64,000 nt of DNA from Fistulifera solaris (GCA_030295235.1 AP026173.1:62001-126000); one strand, 5' to 3'; counted from the first letter of the stretch, positions 9,323-21,051 are shown. A program made the numbers and translations. Notes: generated by a model from the sequence alone, not told the origin.

Positions 9323-10426
9323 TTAGCTCTTAGCTCGCTTTAACCGCAATACATGCACCAGTCCCTGTTGTGCCCCCATGCCGCGTTTGGGCGGCGTCAA
9401 TTGTTGTGATGGTAACTTCTCCACGTGAAAATTGTATTCCTGTTCCGCCATGGGCACAATATTCCAAACACTATCATGATCCGTGTTGCCGTGCAAAGCA
9501 AACGTCAACAATGCCACACCCTGATCGGGATCGAGTAATTTTTGGATGGAAGATAGTAACTGCTGATGCAACCAAGGCATGTAACAGCAATCCGCAGCGA
9601 CAATGACTCGAAAATGATTTTGCTCATTATTTTGGTGTTGTTCAAGCAACGAATCCACGGGATCACCCCACCCGTACGGTAATACTTGTCCTTGTAACGT
9701 CTGATCGGAACAATGTTGTTGATTCTTCCGCCGTGTCCGTTCCATTCCTTCCGCCATACACCGAATCCGATCTGGAATGGCTTGGTCCGTACACAACACC
9801 CTCGCGCCGCATTGCAGCGCTACTAATGATGGAATGGCGGCCCCCGCTCCCAACTCTAAAATCGAAACGTTGTGCAGGGGATGTGACGCATCGGTCGGTG
9901 GCAACTGCAACAAATCTCGACACGTATCCGCATGTGCCAACAGATTCGCCAGCCAACGTGACGATGCCCAAACAATATCACCAAAACCACCACCTCGTTC
10001 CGAAACAACATACACGACGGATACTTCGTCATTCAAAGGTTGATTGCTTTCCGTACTTTCAATCAAATCCGTTTCGTTGCTTTCAAAGCCACCGAGTCCA
10101 TCCGGATGGATCCGACTACTCGTCCATGTGTGTACACGCTGAAAGATCTCTTCTTCCTGAGTAAATAAATCAAAAGTTCCTTGCTCTTCCATTTCGGCTT
10201 CTAACGCCAAACGTTCTTCTTCGGCGGTTTGCAACCATTTCCATGTGCTATTGTCTTCCTCGTTGCCAGTAATCCATGATTGCAAATCCGACAGTGGTAA
10301 ATAGTCATCGTCTTTAGCTTCTGATGCTGTTGACATTATAGATGGATGGTAAAGAGATAAAGAAATGAAGGAAAGAAGAGACAAGAACGACGACGAGATG
10401 TTTGCAAATGTTTTTTTTTCTTTCAT
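9323..10426 (-). CDS. Family-16 lysine methyltransferase-like protein (Nnt1/EFM7-like)
   Basis: A seven-beta-strand SAM-dependent methyltransferase of the METTL21/EFM group, which methylates lysines or N-termini of proteins such as elongation factors. Visible motifs are VWASSRWLANLL (the conserved Trp region before motif I), motif I ILELGAGAAIPSL at residues 189-201, acidic motif II VLCTDQAIPD, and a VIVAADCCYMPW post-motif block where many relatives have D/E-x-x-Y. The ATG at 10426 gives 367 residues with a hydrophobic N-terminus. The ATG at 10336 (MSTASEAKDD) gives 337 and looks more like a cytosolic start. The acidic N-terminal region (LEAEMEEQGTFDLFTQEEE) has no known domain. Nnt1/EFM7 is the closest family by memory of motif order; the exact substrate cannot be told. 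Confidence 0.75.
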   Translation of the reverse strand: MKEKKTFANISSSFLSLLSFISLSLYHPSIMSTASEAKDDDYLPLSDLQSWITGNEEDNSTWKWLQTAEEERLALEAEMEEQGTFDLFTQEEEIFQRVHTWTSSRIHPDGLGGFESNETDLIESTESNQPLNDEVSVVYVVSERGGGFGDIVWASSRWLANLLAHADTCRDLLQLPPTDASHPLHNVSILELGAGAAIPSLVALQCGARVLCTDQAIPDRIRCMAEGMERTRRKNQQHCSDQTLQGQVLPYGWGDPVDSLLEQHQNNEQNHFRVIVAADCCYMPWLHQQLLSSIQKLLDPDQGVALLTFALHGNTDHDSVWNIVPMAEQEYNFHVEKLPSQQLTPPKRGMGAQQGLVHVLRLKRAKS

Positions 10427-10479
10427 TATACTCCGTATGCGGCTCCAAACAGTGGGCTGATGGACGTACAGACCAGTCC

Positions 10480-10970
10480 GCGAGATAAAATATCCGGGTT
10501 TCCCCTCTGTCGATACATTTCCCTACGAGAGCTACGTGAAATTACGTAGACATTCGAAGCGTGGCATCATTCGTTCCATCAACGTTTTGTTTTCAAATCG
10601 AAGGCGATTATTGATTTTCGATACGAAGAAAACACGTTGGACAAGGAAACGTTGACATCTGCGCACTGTAAATGTGACGATTGGATGATGGCGAAAAACA
10701 CAATATCCGGGTACCTTTACAGAGACAACTTTCCTACGACGGCTACGTAAATTACGCGTAGACAGTGGAAGCGTTGTATCTTTCTAATGTTTCATGTTTC
10801 ACTGTCAAATCTAAGTCGACGAATGCTTCCTCGCTTGCATAAGCGGTGTTGGGCAAAGTATTGTTGACATCGGTGTCCAAAAGACGCAGAAAAGGGGTGA
10901 TCGAAATTAGCCAATATCCGGGTTTCCCTCTGTCGACAAATAATAATTTCCCTACGAGAGCAACGAAAAT
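10480..10970. repeat. Three tandemly placed copies of the ATATCCGGGT dispersed repeat
   Basis: Copies at about 10488-10580, 10700-10790 and 10830-10965 share TATCCGGGTT, TCTGTCGA, CCCTACGAGAGCTACGT, ATTACGTAGAC and GAAGCGTTG. The third also has the upstream part GCATAAGCGGTGTTGGGCAAAGTATTGTTG. They are 75-90% alike by eye and non-coding. Confidence 0.7.
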
Positions 10971-10972
10971 AA

Positions 10973-12110
10973 GCGCGATTTTTTGTCTTTTTCGCGTTTG
11001 ATTATAGTCGCATTACAATTATATATCTAAAGCTAGGGTCTAGTTATGCTCTCACCTTGGAAATTCGCGCAATTGCGATTTCAGCCGCCCATGCTCTCGA
11101 ATCCTTAGCTTCATGTTTTTACTATCATCCAAACAGTTGGTTGTACCAAATCCACCACTGGATTTCGGTCATGAGACAGCATCAAGCCTTTTGTACATGC
11201 AGCCTGCAGCGCGAATTTTTTCGTCTTCTTCGCGTTTGGTCATAGTTTCATTACAATAACAGCCTTAAAGCTAATTATGCTCTCACCTTGGAATTTCGCG
11301 CAAATGCGAATTCAGTCGGCAGTGCTCTCGAATCCCGACCTTCATGTTTTCACTATGATCCAAACAGTTGGTTGCACCAAAGCCACGACTGGATTTCGGT
11401 CATGAGACTGCATCAAGCCTTTTGTACATGCAGCCTGCAGCGCGAATTTTTTTCGTCTTTTTCGCGTTTGGTCATAGTCTCAATACAAGCTAATTAAGCT
11501 CTCACCTTGGAATTTCGCGCAAATGCGAATTCAGTCGGCAGTGCTCTCGAATCCCGACCTTTAAGTTTTTACTATGACTCAAACAGTTGGTTGTACCAAA
11601 TCCACCACTGGATTTCGGTCATGAGACAGCATCAAGCCTTTTGTACATGCAGCCTGCAGCGCGAATTTTTTCGTCTTTTTCGCGTTTGATTATAGTCTCA
11701 TTACAATAATAGATCTAAAGCTAATTATGCTCTCACCTTGGAATTTTCGCGCAATTGCGATTTCAGCCGGCAATGCTCTCGAAAACCTAGCGTTCCTGTT
11801 TTTACTATGATCGAAACAGTTTATTTTACCAATCCACGACTGGATTTCGGTCATGAGAAAAAATCCTTTTGTACATGCAGCCTGAAGCGCGATTTTTTAG
11901 TCTTTTCACGTTGAATATAGTCTCATTACAATAATTGATCTAGATTAATTATTCTCCCACCTTGGAATTTCGCGCAATTGCGAATTCAGCCGGCAATGCT
12001 CTCGAAATCCTTACCTTCCTGTTTTTACTATCATCCAAACAGTCGGTTGTGCCGAAAATACGCGGAAAATGGTATGATCGAAATCGTACAAGATCCGGGG
12101 TTCCCATTTG
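10973..12110. repeat. ~225-bp tandem repeat, about five copies
   Basis: Units start at about 10973, 11209, 11439, 11658 and 11887 with GCGCGATTTTTTCGTCTTTT. They continue with TCGCGTTTGATTATAGTCTC, GCTCTCACCTTGGAATTTCG, CATGCTCTCGAATCC, CAAACAGTTGGTTGTACCAA, CTGGATTTCGGTCATGAGAC and AGCCTTTTGTACATGCAGCC. Copies two and three are nearly identical; one, four and five are more diverged, and the fifth is truncated and fused to a fragment of the ATATCCGGGT repeat (12057-12110). The three ~60-codon open frames inside are the repeat read through, not genes. Each unit carries the CTGGATTTC(A/G)GTCATGA motif that also occurs singly elsewhere. Confidence 0.85.
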
Positions 12111-12215
12111 TAGGTAGAAGATTGCGATGTTAATTATGACAGCTTTTTTTATTTTTCCCTCGTCGTCGATGATTGACGATGAAGTAATGATGACTACTAT
12201 GTAATCCTAGGCTTG

Positions 12216-14465
12216 ATGATGCGTCCCACTTATCTTAGCCTCCTATCCTTGATTTTTTTGGAAGCAAGAAAGGTCGTTGACTGTTTTGTCGTCTCAAAAA
12301 GCCCTTGGGTGTCCTCATCGTCAACAACAAAAAGGTCGTTGCTGTCTCAACATGTTGCAAATCACATTCCTTCAATACATCCCGCGTCGCTTGTTTCGAC
12401 GGCTGAGAACGACGACACCTATACGTCTTTCGAAGAACGTCTTTTACAGTATTTAGCGCGCAATGAAACAGAAACAGTCCTCATTGTCGAAGGATCCGTT
12501 GTAGCGAAACGTTCTTTAGGAAAGCAGCTCGTCTTTGTTGATTTGCAGTTGACGAATGTTTTCAACGACGACTCATTGTCATTATCCGAAGATGGACTGC
12601 TATGTCATGCTTTGCTGAAGCAAGAAAACTATTTGCTGTACAACAGTATCCAAGATACTACGGCTTCCTGTTACTCCTTTTACGAAGGCTACCGAATCTG
12701 TTTGTTGCCCGGAACACTGGTTCGGGTCACTGGAACAGCAGCACCGACCCGCAATCCCGGAAAAGCGGTCTTGCTGTTGCGATCGATTCAAATACTGCAA
12801 TTGCCGCGACAACTCCAACACATTACGACTCTTTTGCAACAGTGTCATAAAGGGCATTTGCCCTTGGAAGACATCGCGGCGGCTTGTGGGAACTGGTCGG
12901 CTTCCGTATTACAAGAACGTTTTCAGGAAATTATTGCAACCATGACTCAAAGCCAGTATCCTTTGGACCGAGTGGAAATCGCGGCATTGTGGCAACCGCT
13001 TGCTCAAGAAGCCTATGATTTATTGATTACAGAGCCAATGCAGCCTCAACAGAATCATTATTCGAGTAGGAAAAAGTCGTTTGTTCTTCCCGTGGCACCC
13101 AGTGAATGGCGAAAGGCACAATACTTGCTGAAGAAGGAATTGTCACCGATGCTATCGTACACGGGATGGGTGAAGAATCGGCAACGATTTCAAGACAATA
13201 TTACAGTCGTAACACTCTGTAGAGAAGATGATGGTACAACAGAAACCAACGAGGAACGATTGTCGTGTGTGTTACATCCGGATGTATTGCAGAACGATGC
13301 CAGTGTATACAGCAACTTGCTAGCAGTAGGTGCGCACGTGCAAGTTCAAGGCGTGTATATGAATCAAGATAATGAAAGAGCTGCAAATACGTTTGTGGTG
13401 CAGCACATTCGATTGTTGCAATCCTCTCATCGCCCCGAAACCATTCGCTATTTGTTAGAATTAATGGCCCATTTAAACAGCATTGATCTGGAAGAAGCCG
13501 CGCATGCCTTGCAAATGTCGTATTCCGAAGCCATTACCATGATGCAATCGTTGGATGCTACGGAACGGCAGTGGAAAGCCAACCAGTTGTCGATACAATT
13601 GCAACATCAATCAAACGTTTCACGAGCTCCTCGGCTTCATCTAGAGCATAAGTCGTTGCAAATTTTGGAAAGGTATCGTTCCATTGCACAGAAATATCCC
13701 GTTCAGCCAATGGAGAGAAACGACGACCCCATGTCTACCTTTTTACGAATGGGTGTCCCCGGAAGTCGCTGGATGAGTCAAAAGAAACCCCAACTGGAAT
13801 GGATGTGTCAACAAATTCGATCGGTACTGGAATCCCATCCCGAATACGGTCAACGCAAATTACGTATACTGGATATTGGTGGCGGTCAAGGCTTTCTGGC
13901 CAATGCTTTGGGAGGTATTATTGATCCATACATTGAACAAATTCATGTTGTCGACATTTGTGCCCGCGCCGTACGAAATGGTGCCTCCCGAGCGCGTCGT
14001 CTCGGTGCCCCCGTCGTCTTTGAAGTGGCCGATGCGAGTCGTACCCTGGACACCATTTCCGCGGACGTCGTTGTGGCATTGCACGCCTGTGGTCATTTGT
14101 CCGACGTAGCGTTGGCACATGCGGTGCAGCGACAAGCAGGCTTTGTGATTGTGCCGTGTTGTTTCAATTCGAATCCGCACTTGACAATACCCTCTCAGGA
14201 GGAGGAGACGACGGTAGAAGAATGGCTGGGGATTCCAGCCGTGGATTGGTCGGCGTTGAAAAAGCTGGCCGAAGTGCAAAGCGACATTGCTTTGGCCCGT
14301 CAAGCCATGGAACTTATTTGTGCAATACGAGCAGAAGCTGTTCAGAATCATTGGATGAAGAGTCCGAACAAGAACAGTAAAGCTCGTATCGAAGTGGCGA
14401 TACGGCAGTTTCCAATTGAATATTCGACACGTAATACGGTTTTAGTGGGGTCGTTTGTTCGATAA
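12216..14465 (+). CDS. OB-fold/SAM-methyltransferase fusion, METTL25/GSTCD-like catalytic domain
   Basis: 749 residues from the ATG at 12216 (a second follows directly). The N-terminus (MMRPTYLSLLSLIFLEARKV, then VDCFVV) resembles a signal or plastid presequence. Residues ~80-195 and ~300-410 look like two OB folds (VLIVEGSVVAKRSLGKQLVFVDL, and the TGWVKNRQRF block), the nucleic-acid-binding module seen in tRNA-handling proteins. The C-terminal ~220 residues are a methyltransferase: ILDIGGGQGF motif I at ~550, IHVVDICARAV, VVALHACGHLSD at ~620 and the PCC motif (FVIVPCCFN) at ~646. The LHACGxL…PCC signature marks the Methyltransf_32 group. An RNA substrate is inferred from the OB folds; the real target is unknown. 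The frame is uninterrupted. Confidence 0.7.
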   Translation: MMRPTYLSLLSLIFLEARKVVDCFVVSKSPWVSSSSTTKRSLLSQHVANHIPSIHPASLVSTAENDDTYTSFEERLLQYLARNETETVLIVEGSVVAKRSLGKQLVFVDLQLTNVFNDDSLSLSEDGLLCHALLKQENYLLYNSIQDTTASCYSFYEGYRICLLPGTLVRVTGTAAPTRNPGKAVLLLRSIQILQLPRQLQHITTLLQQCHKGHLPLEDIAAACGNWSASVLQERFQEIIATMTQSQYPLDRVEIAALWQPLAQEAYDLLITEPMQPQQNHYSSRKKSFVLPVAPSEWRKAQYLLKKELSPMLSYTGWVKNRQRFQDNITVVTLCREDDGTTETNEERLSCVLHPDVLQNDASVYSNLLAVGAHVQVQGVYMNQDNERAANTFVVQHIRLLQSSHRPETIRYLLELMAHLNSIDLEEAAHALQMSYSEAITMMQSLDATERQWKANQLSIQLQHQSNVSRAPRLHLEHKSLQILERYRSIAQKYPVQPMERNDDPMSTFLRMGVPGSRWMSQKKPQLEWMCQQIRSVLESHPEYGQRKLRILDIGGGQGFLANALGGIIDPYIEQIHVVDICARAVRNGASRARRLGAPVVFEVADASRTLDTISADVVVALHACGHLSDVALAHAVQRQAGFVIVPCCFNSNPHLTIPSQEEETTVEEWLGIPAVDWSALKKLAEVQSDIALARQAMELICAIRAEAVQNHWMKSPNKNSKARIEVAIRQFPIEYSTRNTVLVGSFVR

Positions 14466-14943
14466 GTTGGTCGTTAGGGTCAATTTTTTATTGTGGGATC
14501 TGGGAGGATATTACCGGAACTCATGAAGCATGGAGTCGAACAGGCATCAAGCCTTTGCTTTCAAGACACTTCGAATTAGTTACTCCGTATTAAACGACGT
14601 TCAGTATTAAATACCTGGTACGGGAGGGGCTTGTCGACAAGATTGAATCATCAACACCTGCATTGAAAACAGTGCTGAGAGTGATACTTTATAATCATAA
14701 CTTGTGGCTGGTTAGTAACCAGTGTCGAGGAAAGCAATAATTTTGGACGCGCGACAGTATTGACTCATGACTCAATGCAGTCGTAGCGAAATACGTTTAC
14801 ACTTTGGATCTATAGTAGATACGGACGCATCATTGCGACGAAAAATAGGGGAAAATATTCACTTTGACATCGCCGACAATGCAATAGCGCTTCAGAGCGT
14901 TGTTTCATATAATAATGGCAATTGTGGCTGATTGTTTGAAAAA
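14466..14943. other. Intergenic between methyltransferase and AAA+ genes
   Basis: No gene seen. Holds TACTCCGTA at 14581-14589 and one copy of the dispersed ~45-bp motif (TTGACTCATGACTCAATGCA then GTCG) at about 14745-14787. Confidence 0.5.
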
Positions 14944-17183
14944 ATGATGCTGAAGTCTCCGCTGGGTGTTACCGCGGTCGAAGAAACGGAAGAACGAAGG
15001 ATTCGTTTGCGCACAAACCCACCGCATCCCTGGACGTCATTTCTTCTCGAACATGTGTCGATGCGCGACGGTATTGTTGCGGTTCCTTCTATTTTAATGT
15101 ATTTTTTAAATTGTGCCTCTCGTCGTATCGCGGTACAGTCGGAAGTTACAAAAGATGAATCTCTCATTATTTCGGAAGGCATGACATCAAGATGTCATCT
15201 AGTCGAAGAGAATTCTTTTATAGAGAATACAGAGAGTTTTTCGTCAGAATGGTACAAAGATTCAGTTCCAGTAATCTCCTTTCCTTTGGATGATTCGACG
15301 ATTCTTAAGATACGTGTACAAGTTTTGATTCAGGAAAGAGACGATGACGCTGTAGAGACGGGGGACGAAGTAAAAGAGGATGTTGTAGAGGATGATGCAA
15401 TCATGTTGCACGAAGCCTTTCGAGGGCGTTTTATAATGACTCAATCAATCTGCTTGCTGCAAGCTCCATCCTGTTCCATGATTGTGATGATTCTTGAGGT
15501 CAGTTTGGTCGGTGCATCATCCATCTGCCCATCCGATGCCGTTTATCATTTGAACAAAGAGGGGAAGAATTACCAAATTGAACGCATTCCTTCGCCTTGG
15601 GAGAGAACAGATCCTCGTATTTTATCACCTTTGACTCACGCAGCAATCAACACGATCTACGACGCTCCCGGATACGAAAGTACGTTGCAACACATGCGGG
15701 CTCTCCTCCACTCTCCTGCCGTGGCACGACCTACGGGCATTGTCGTGACCGGATGTGCTGGAGTCGGGAAAAGCAGAGTGATACAAGCGGCTTTAGCGAA
15801 TTCCTTCATTTATCATTGGGTATCGATCACGGATCTGTTGCAACACGCGGCGTGGCAATCTGAAGAAGAAGTCTTTCGTTTTCTTCAACCACCACAACCA
15901 AGTGTGAATGTTATAGTATGGGATGATTTACAAGACATTTATACCAACAATGACGACGATCCGGAGTCGATGGAAATTCGGTTGGTGAAGAATTGTTTGC
16001 TTCAGTTTATGGATCGATCTCGTTCTGTACAACATCCATTCGTCATTATTGGACTATGTCGTGAACATCAAGTGCCTGTTGAATTTACAAAGACGGGTCG
16101 TTTGGAGGTTGTAGTACAGATACCTCCCCCTACGCAATCACAACGGGAAAAAATTTTAATGAATTGGTTGCAGTCTTTTGCGGAGGGCGATGATCAGATA
16201 ATACAAGAGTGGGCGACACGTTTGGCTGAGGTGACACCGGGCTGTGTCGCTCAGGACTTGTTTCGAATGTGTTCGGATGCCCGGATGCGGGCGCGGGCCG
16301 ATGGCAAGCCAGTGGACTGGAACTATTTACGGGATGTTGCCGAGGCGTGTATCCCGTCGCAACTTGCCATGTTGGATGTTACGAAGCCACGCTTATCGGA
16401 AATGCTAGTAGATCCCCTTGATCGTCATACGGAGAGCTGGAAGGCACTAGCAGGTTACAAGTCGGTAAAAAAACGTGTATTTCGTACGGTGGTACTTCCG
16501 TGGAAACGCTTCATGAAGTCTCCCGACTCTTGTTCGTCGTTTCCACCACCCCGTGGTGTCTTGTTTCATGGTCCCTCGGGTTGCGGGAAGACTTTGGCAG
16601 CCCAGTGCTTGGGCGAATCGTTAGGTCTCCCTATGATTCGCGTGCACGCAGCAGACATTTTGGACAAGTATGTTGGTGGCTCGAAGCCTCACTCCGTTCG
16701 TTGTTCGCTCGAGCCCGATCCGCTTCGCCGTGTATCTTGTTTATGGATGAAATTGATGCTATCGCTTCAAACCGGGCAAAAGATGGTGACGAAGTCAATG
16801 TCATGTCACGTTTGCTATCGACGTTATTGAACGAACTGGATGGCGTTTCGTCGCAGTCGGGACAAATGTTGATTGTTGCATGTACGAATCGCCTCGATTC
16901 ATTAGATGCTGCACTGCTCCGTCCGGGGCGATTGGAAGAGCATATACTTCTGGATCACCCTAGTTCCTCCGACATTAATGCCATTTTGCAGACATCGTTG
17001 TTGCGCATTCCCTGCGACGACGAAGTGAACACGCAGCAACTCGCGGAACAGTTGCAAGGATGGACGAGTGCACGTGTTGCGGGTGTTGCTAGAGACGCCA
17101 TTTTGAGTTGGATTCGGCAAACACAAGGCAAGGAGCGTCTGCTGAAATCTCACTTTCCAGCTGAAGTGCTCGATGTTTGGTGA
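14944..17183 (+). CDS. Tandem AAA+ ATPase of the Cdc48/AFG2/PEX1-6 type, one frame break
   Basis: Two AAA+ modules follow a ~240-residue N-terminal region with no clear domain. Module 1 has Walker A GCAGVGKS (~269) and a degenerate Walker B VIVWDD (~325), so it may bind but not hydrolyse ATP. Module 2 has Walker A GPSGCGKT (~543), pore-loop region DKYVGGSEAS, an intact Walker B CILFMDEIDAI, the second-region motif ACTNRLDSLDAALLRPGRLE and a C-terminal helical lid. Family members unfold or extract proteins as hexamers. The frame breaks at about 16683, inside VGGS-EAS: one missing G (TCGAAG for TCGGAAG) restores the conserved motif and gives 746 residues. PEX1, PEX6, AFG2/SPATA5 and SPATA5L1 share this architecture, and I cannot choose among them by eye. 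Start is the first ATG (14944) in frame. Confidence 0.75.
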
Positions 17184-19084
17184 CCCTCTAAATTGAATGA
17201 CATACTGGCGGTGGGCTTGACAAGCGATGGAATGTCCGTTTAGATGGAGTACTTGGCGGTGAAGGCTTTTAATTTGCGATGAAAGAACCCATTGAGCCTT
17301 TGCCTTTTCTAAAGCGTGACACTCCGTAATTTGAATGCATCTACACGGTTTTTGTCGTCCCTAGCTTGCAGGATATCAATTCTCAACACCGAATGCTCTG
17401 TCGATCAACATTATTTGTTGGTTACCTGTTGATCGACGGTTCTCGCTTTACGTAGACGAGAGCAGAAAAAGTATTGCGATTAACGCCTCTGACTATTTAC
17501 ACCACTATTATTTAATTTTTTCATAATCACTAGTCTTGGGAACTAGAAAAGGGTCTGAAAATGTGCAGCATTCCGGCGTTTCGTCGGGATATAATAGCGA
17601 TGCGAATAGTGAACCAAGTCAAAGTTACGGGACTGCAAACTCGTGATCGGGGAAGCCGAGCCTTTACATTTACTCCGTATTATTTTGAGTGATACTCGGA
17701 GTAGTAAATAAGACTGGCGCAATAGAAACGCACACCCTCCCTGTACGTCTACCGTCAAAATCGACAAAACTTGCTTTGGAGAAACTCGACTTCAAAAATT
17801 TTCGTGCATCAACATCATGAAGCAAAAACCGACAACAATCAACCGAAAACAATGAATTGAATGCATTAATTAAAAACAATAACTTATTTTGGTTTAAACT
17901 TTTACTGTAGCATTCATCTGTTGTGCTTCGGCAATTGTAATGAGTCATTTCTGTTCATTTTCCCCCTTGTTTCGCCTTGCGTCGGACTGGTCGTTGAAGA
18001 GTCTTATCCCGACATCAGACACTACCGAATCACCGAATAGCACCACAAATCTCTTCTTGATGATTATATAGTCTTTGGGTGAGAAGATGCTGTGTTTGGG
18101 TAACTATTATCTCTGTTCTTGACAAGAAAGATGTCATTCGAGTGATTTTTCCGCGACATGATGAGCGCGTAGAGAACGTGTAAAAAAATGTACCAGGCAA
18201 GAGTTTTTTCGTGCGAAAAATTTAGCAAATTTTTTCAGCCGGCATTTCAAAAGCAATCTAAACCGAATTACTTTTCACAAAATATATCATTGAAATCCTC
18301 GTTAAATAAATTTTTCAACTATATATTAAACCATTTTTGCGATTTTAGATAATTTCTGACGACGTACAGACCCGGAGCGTGCGTTTCTATTGCGCCAGTC
18401 TTAAATTGAAAACACGACAAATTTTTGACGAAGAAAAACATCGAGGAGCGTGTTGCATTCCATTTGTGAATAATGAAGCTTTCAGAACTTTACAAACACA
18501 ATGCTATCCCAGAAACCAATATGGATCAACAAAATACGTACTGAATAAACAAAGACTGATGTTAGTTTTCCACTCGAGGAAAAGGGAGTCAAGTTCGACG
18601 AGCGCTGTCCTTTTCCGCTTTCGATCGCATTTTTAATAACTCGGAGTCTCTCTCGACTCGACGATCATTCATTTGATCCGTCGATTTCGATCGACCATGT
18701 CGTCAGAAGAAAGTACAAAAGGAGTTGCACGTAGCGCTGTCGTTCGAAAAACGAATTATATTTCTATTTACTCCCACTAGCCTCTTTTAATTTGTCACGA
18801 TAGATTACAAAAACGTTTAGTCGGAGAGGATCATGAGATGTAAAGGATTTGAAAGACTCATCCCCTTCTTAATCGCCTCACAATTTTAAATAATATTCGA
18901 ACGCAATCGTAAAGGTACGTGTGCACTCGATGCATCTACGCAAGGCAATCAATATTAGAGACCGTGTTTCGTTTGATGGACCGTCTCTCACATACTTTTT
19001 CTACTTTCGTTGGTATCGTTGTAACACGAAAACAGAAGATTCCCCCGCTTTATTATCTCTCAAACTTACTAAGCTACATCCATC
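17184..19084. other. Long A/T-rich intergenic region, no supported gene
   Basis: Several 60-95 codon open frames occur on both strands but none has domain-like composition. The region contains ACTCCGTAA (17331), TACTCCGTA (17671-17679) and the palindrome TACTCGGAGTA (17693-17703). The distal part includes the promoter of the first Cys-rich secreted gene. Confidence 0.5.
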
Positions 19085-19782
19085 ATGATGCTGACTACTG
19101 CCATTCGTACTTTGTGCATTGGAGCGACCCTCGTGGCGGCGCAACGAGGACGAGACCGCGATGATAAATGCTGGACCTGTGAACAATCGTCGGGATGTTT
19201 TGAGTGTCTCGGTATCAGCGACAACGGAGATGGAACCGCGATGATTGAAGTGGACTTCTCGGATTGTAAGGACGCCGATACGATTGGATGGGCTTGTTGC
19301 ATTGGCTCGATGGGCCCCGATGATGAGTTCAATTCGGGTGCTTGTGAAGTGCCTCCGTCCGGATGTTTCGGTAAAAACAATCGCTCTCGTGATCCCGATG
19401 ATGGAAGTGTCAAGTGCGAAGGTGTCAGTACCATGTTCCTTCTTGTGCCTTCGGATGCGACCTCGGTAGTCATCAATACGCATGATGGTCGTACCGGAAA
19501 TGATGCTTCTCCGGCGGTGGGAGCGGATCCCATTTGTGCGGGTCGAGAATATCAGGGCGGTCGTTGCGCAGCACGAGACAATAGTATTACCACACATTGC
19601 TTGGAGACGATTGATTTGTCGACGTGTCCTACTGTGGACTCGTTGCCCATGACGGCGGTCCCTACGCCCAGTCCATCGATGCCTTCGGAATTCCCTTCGG
19701 ACGTCCCTTCGAGTGTGATGTCGGAGAGTCGGATCTTCCGTCGCTGGTTCCCGTCCCGGATGAGGAGTCGGAAGAGGATTAG
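19085..19782 (+). CDS. Secreted Cys-rich protein, family member 1, frame break near C-terminus
   Basis: Starts MMLTTAIRTLCIGATLVAAQ, a signal peptide. It is followed at once by the family's ~155-residue Cys-rich domain: CWTCEQSSGCFECL, VDFSDCK, GWACCIGSMGPD, GCFGKNN, KCEGVSTMFLLVPSDA, INTHDGRTGN, GADPICAG, YQGGRCAARD and HCLETIDLSTCP. A short P/T/S-rich tail follows. The simple frame runs on to 19906 with an unlikely Arg-rich end. Adding one base near 19727 gives SSDLPSLVPVPDEESEED and a stop at 19780-19782, matching the acidic end of the third paralogue, so I end the gene there (232 residues). Many paired Cys suggest disulphides and an extracellular or cell-wall place. Function unknown. Confidence 0.7.
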
Positions 19783-21051
19783 AGCGATAATGGAGGGGAG
19801 AGCTGTCGTGACGATTGAGGGGTCAATAATCCTTTCTTGCGGGATAGAGCATGATATGTCATTATGCCTTGTCAGACGGTTCACCAGGATTCGTTTAATA
19901 CATTAAAAATAATCATTAGACCAAGATGATGGTTAAAAAAAACAATCACGGCATTGTTTCGTGATCATGGTGGCTCCTTAGATTTATCGTGTTGGTCGCT
20001 CGCTTGTGCACATTTTTTTTGCGTTGTTAACACAATATGATGCGATAATTCATCCTTCCCTTACCGTAATCTCAGACGGCAAACTATTAATGTCGATAAA
20101 AATAGATGACGAAGCACTAGCGTTTGCGATCAGCGCACGACTTGAATTAATGGTGAAAATGTGATGACGACATCAAACCAGCGTCATCACGCAATCCAAA
20201 ACTTCACAGGACACTTCCGAATTTTTGTGAAATACTACGTAGCTATTGCCTCCTTTTTATATAAAAAATGTACACTCCAGAAGGAGTTTGTTGCTTATGA
20301 ATGAAGCGCGGATACGTAGCAGTAGCAGGCAATAGCCGATAGGCGCGGCGCGGGACCAGACCATCCTCTCCGACTCCGACACAATTGTTTATTGTTTTGC
20401 ACCACTGCACGCAACCTTTCACCCTCAAAATGTCTGGCTGGAATCTTTGCAATCGCGACCATCCGAAATCTTTGTCTGAACCATAATCGCAACGAACTGG
20501 AATAGAATGTCCGCAGACAAAAGTTCGAGCAATGCTTGTCACTGGTAAGAAAGCTAAATTGGAAGTGTACTGAAGAGGGCAGAGTGTAGTGGGGAATTGG
20601 CAGCAACTTGTCCAGTGAAAGAGTAGCGCATATTTCACATTGTCCTTCAGAAGAAAAAGGGCTTAATCCTTGAACCCACCTTCTGCACTGGTCTTATAGC
20701 TTTTAAAAGACAAACATAAGTAATTTAAATTGCTTGAAGCAAAAGGAATTCATAATGCACAGCGAAGGTTGATTGTCAAGTCACGGGTCGGAGTAAAACA
20801 TTGCTCGGGATCAGAAAAATTGATGCCACAAAAAGACGATGCGCAAAATCACAGCGCCTCGCACCTCTCATAATCTGCAGTTTTGCTCATTTGTAAAGGT
20901 AAGAACGTTCAAACGCAATCTCTCATTCGACCTGTAAGATGCTAAATGTTGCGTCTTTCCTTTGACTTGTACCTCACATCAATGCAGCTTTGCGTTCCAT
21001 CTTCGTTCTTTTGTCAACAGACTTTCTCCGTCGCTTCACGATCAATCGATC
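19783..21051. other. Intergenic, no supported gene
   Basis: Holds the 3' side of member 1 and the promoter of member 2. A 131-codon minus-strand frame (20243-20638) has an ATG and eight Cys but no recognisable domain or signal peptide, so it is not called. Confidence 0.45.

Noticed and set aside
15262-15444. Minus-strand small open frames inside the AAA+ gene
   Set aside because: Shadows of the sense coding frame.
14944-17183. Firm naming as PEX1
   Set aside because: A degenerate D1 Walker B and a tandem layout are shared by PEX1, PEX6 and AFG2-like proteins, and the N-terminal domain is not diagnostic by eye.
20243-20638. 131-codon minus-strand open frame with ATG and eight Cys
   Set aside because: No signal peptide, no domain, no paralogue in the window; length is within chance for an A/T-balanced intergenic region.
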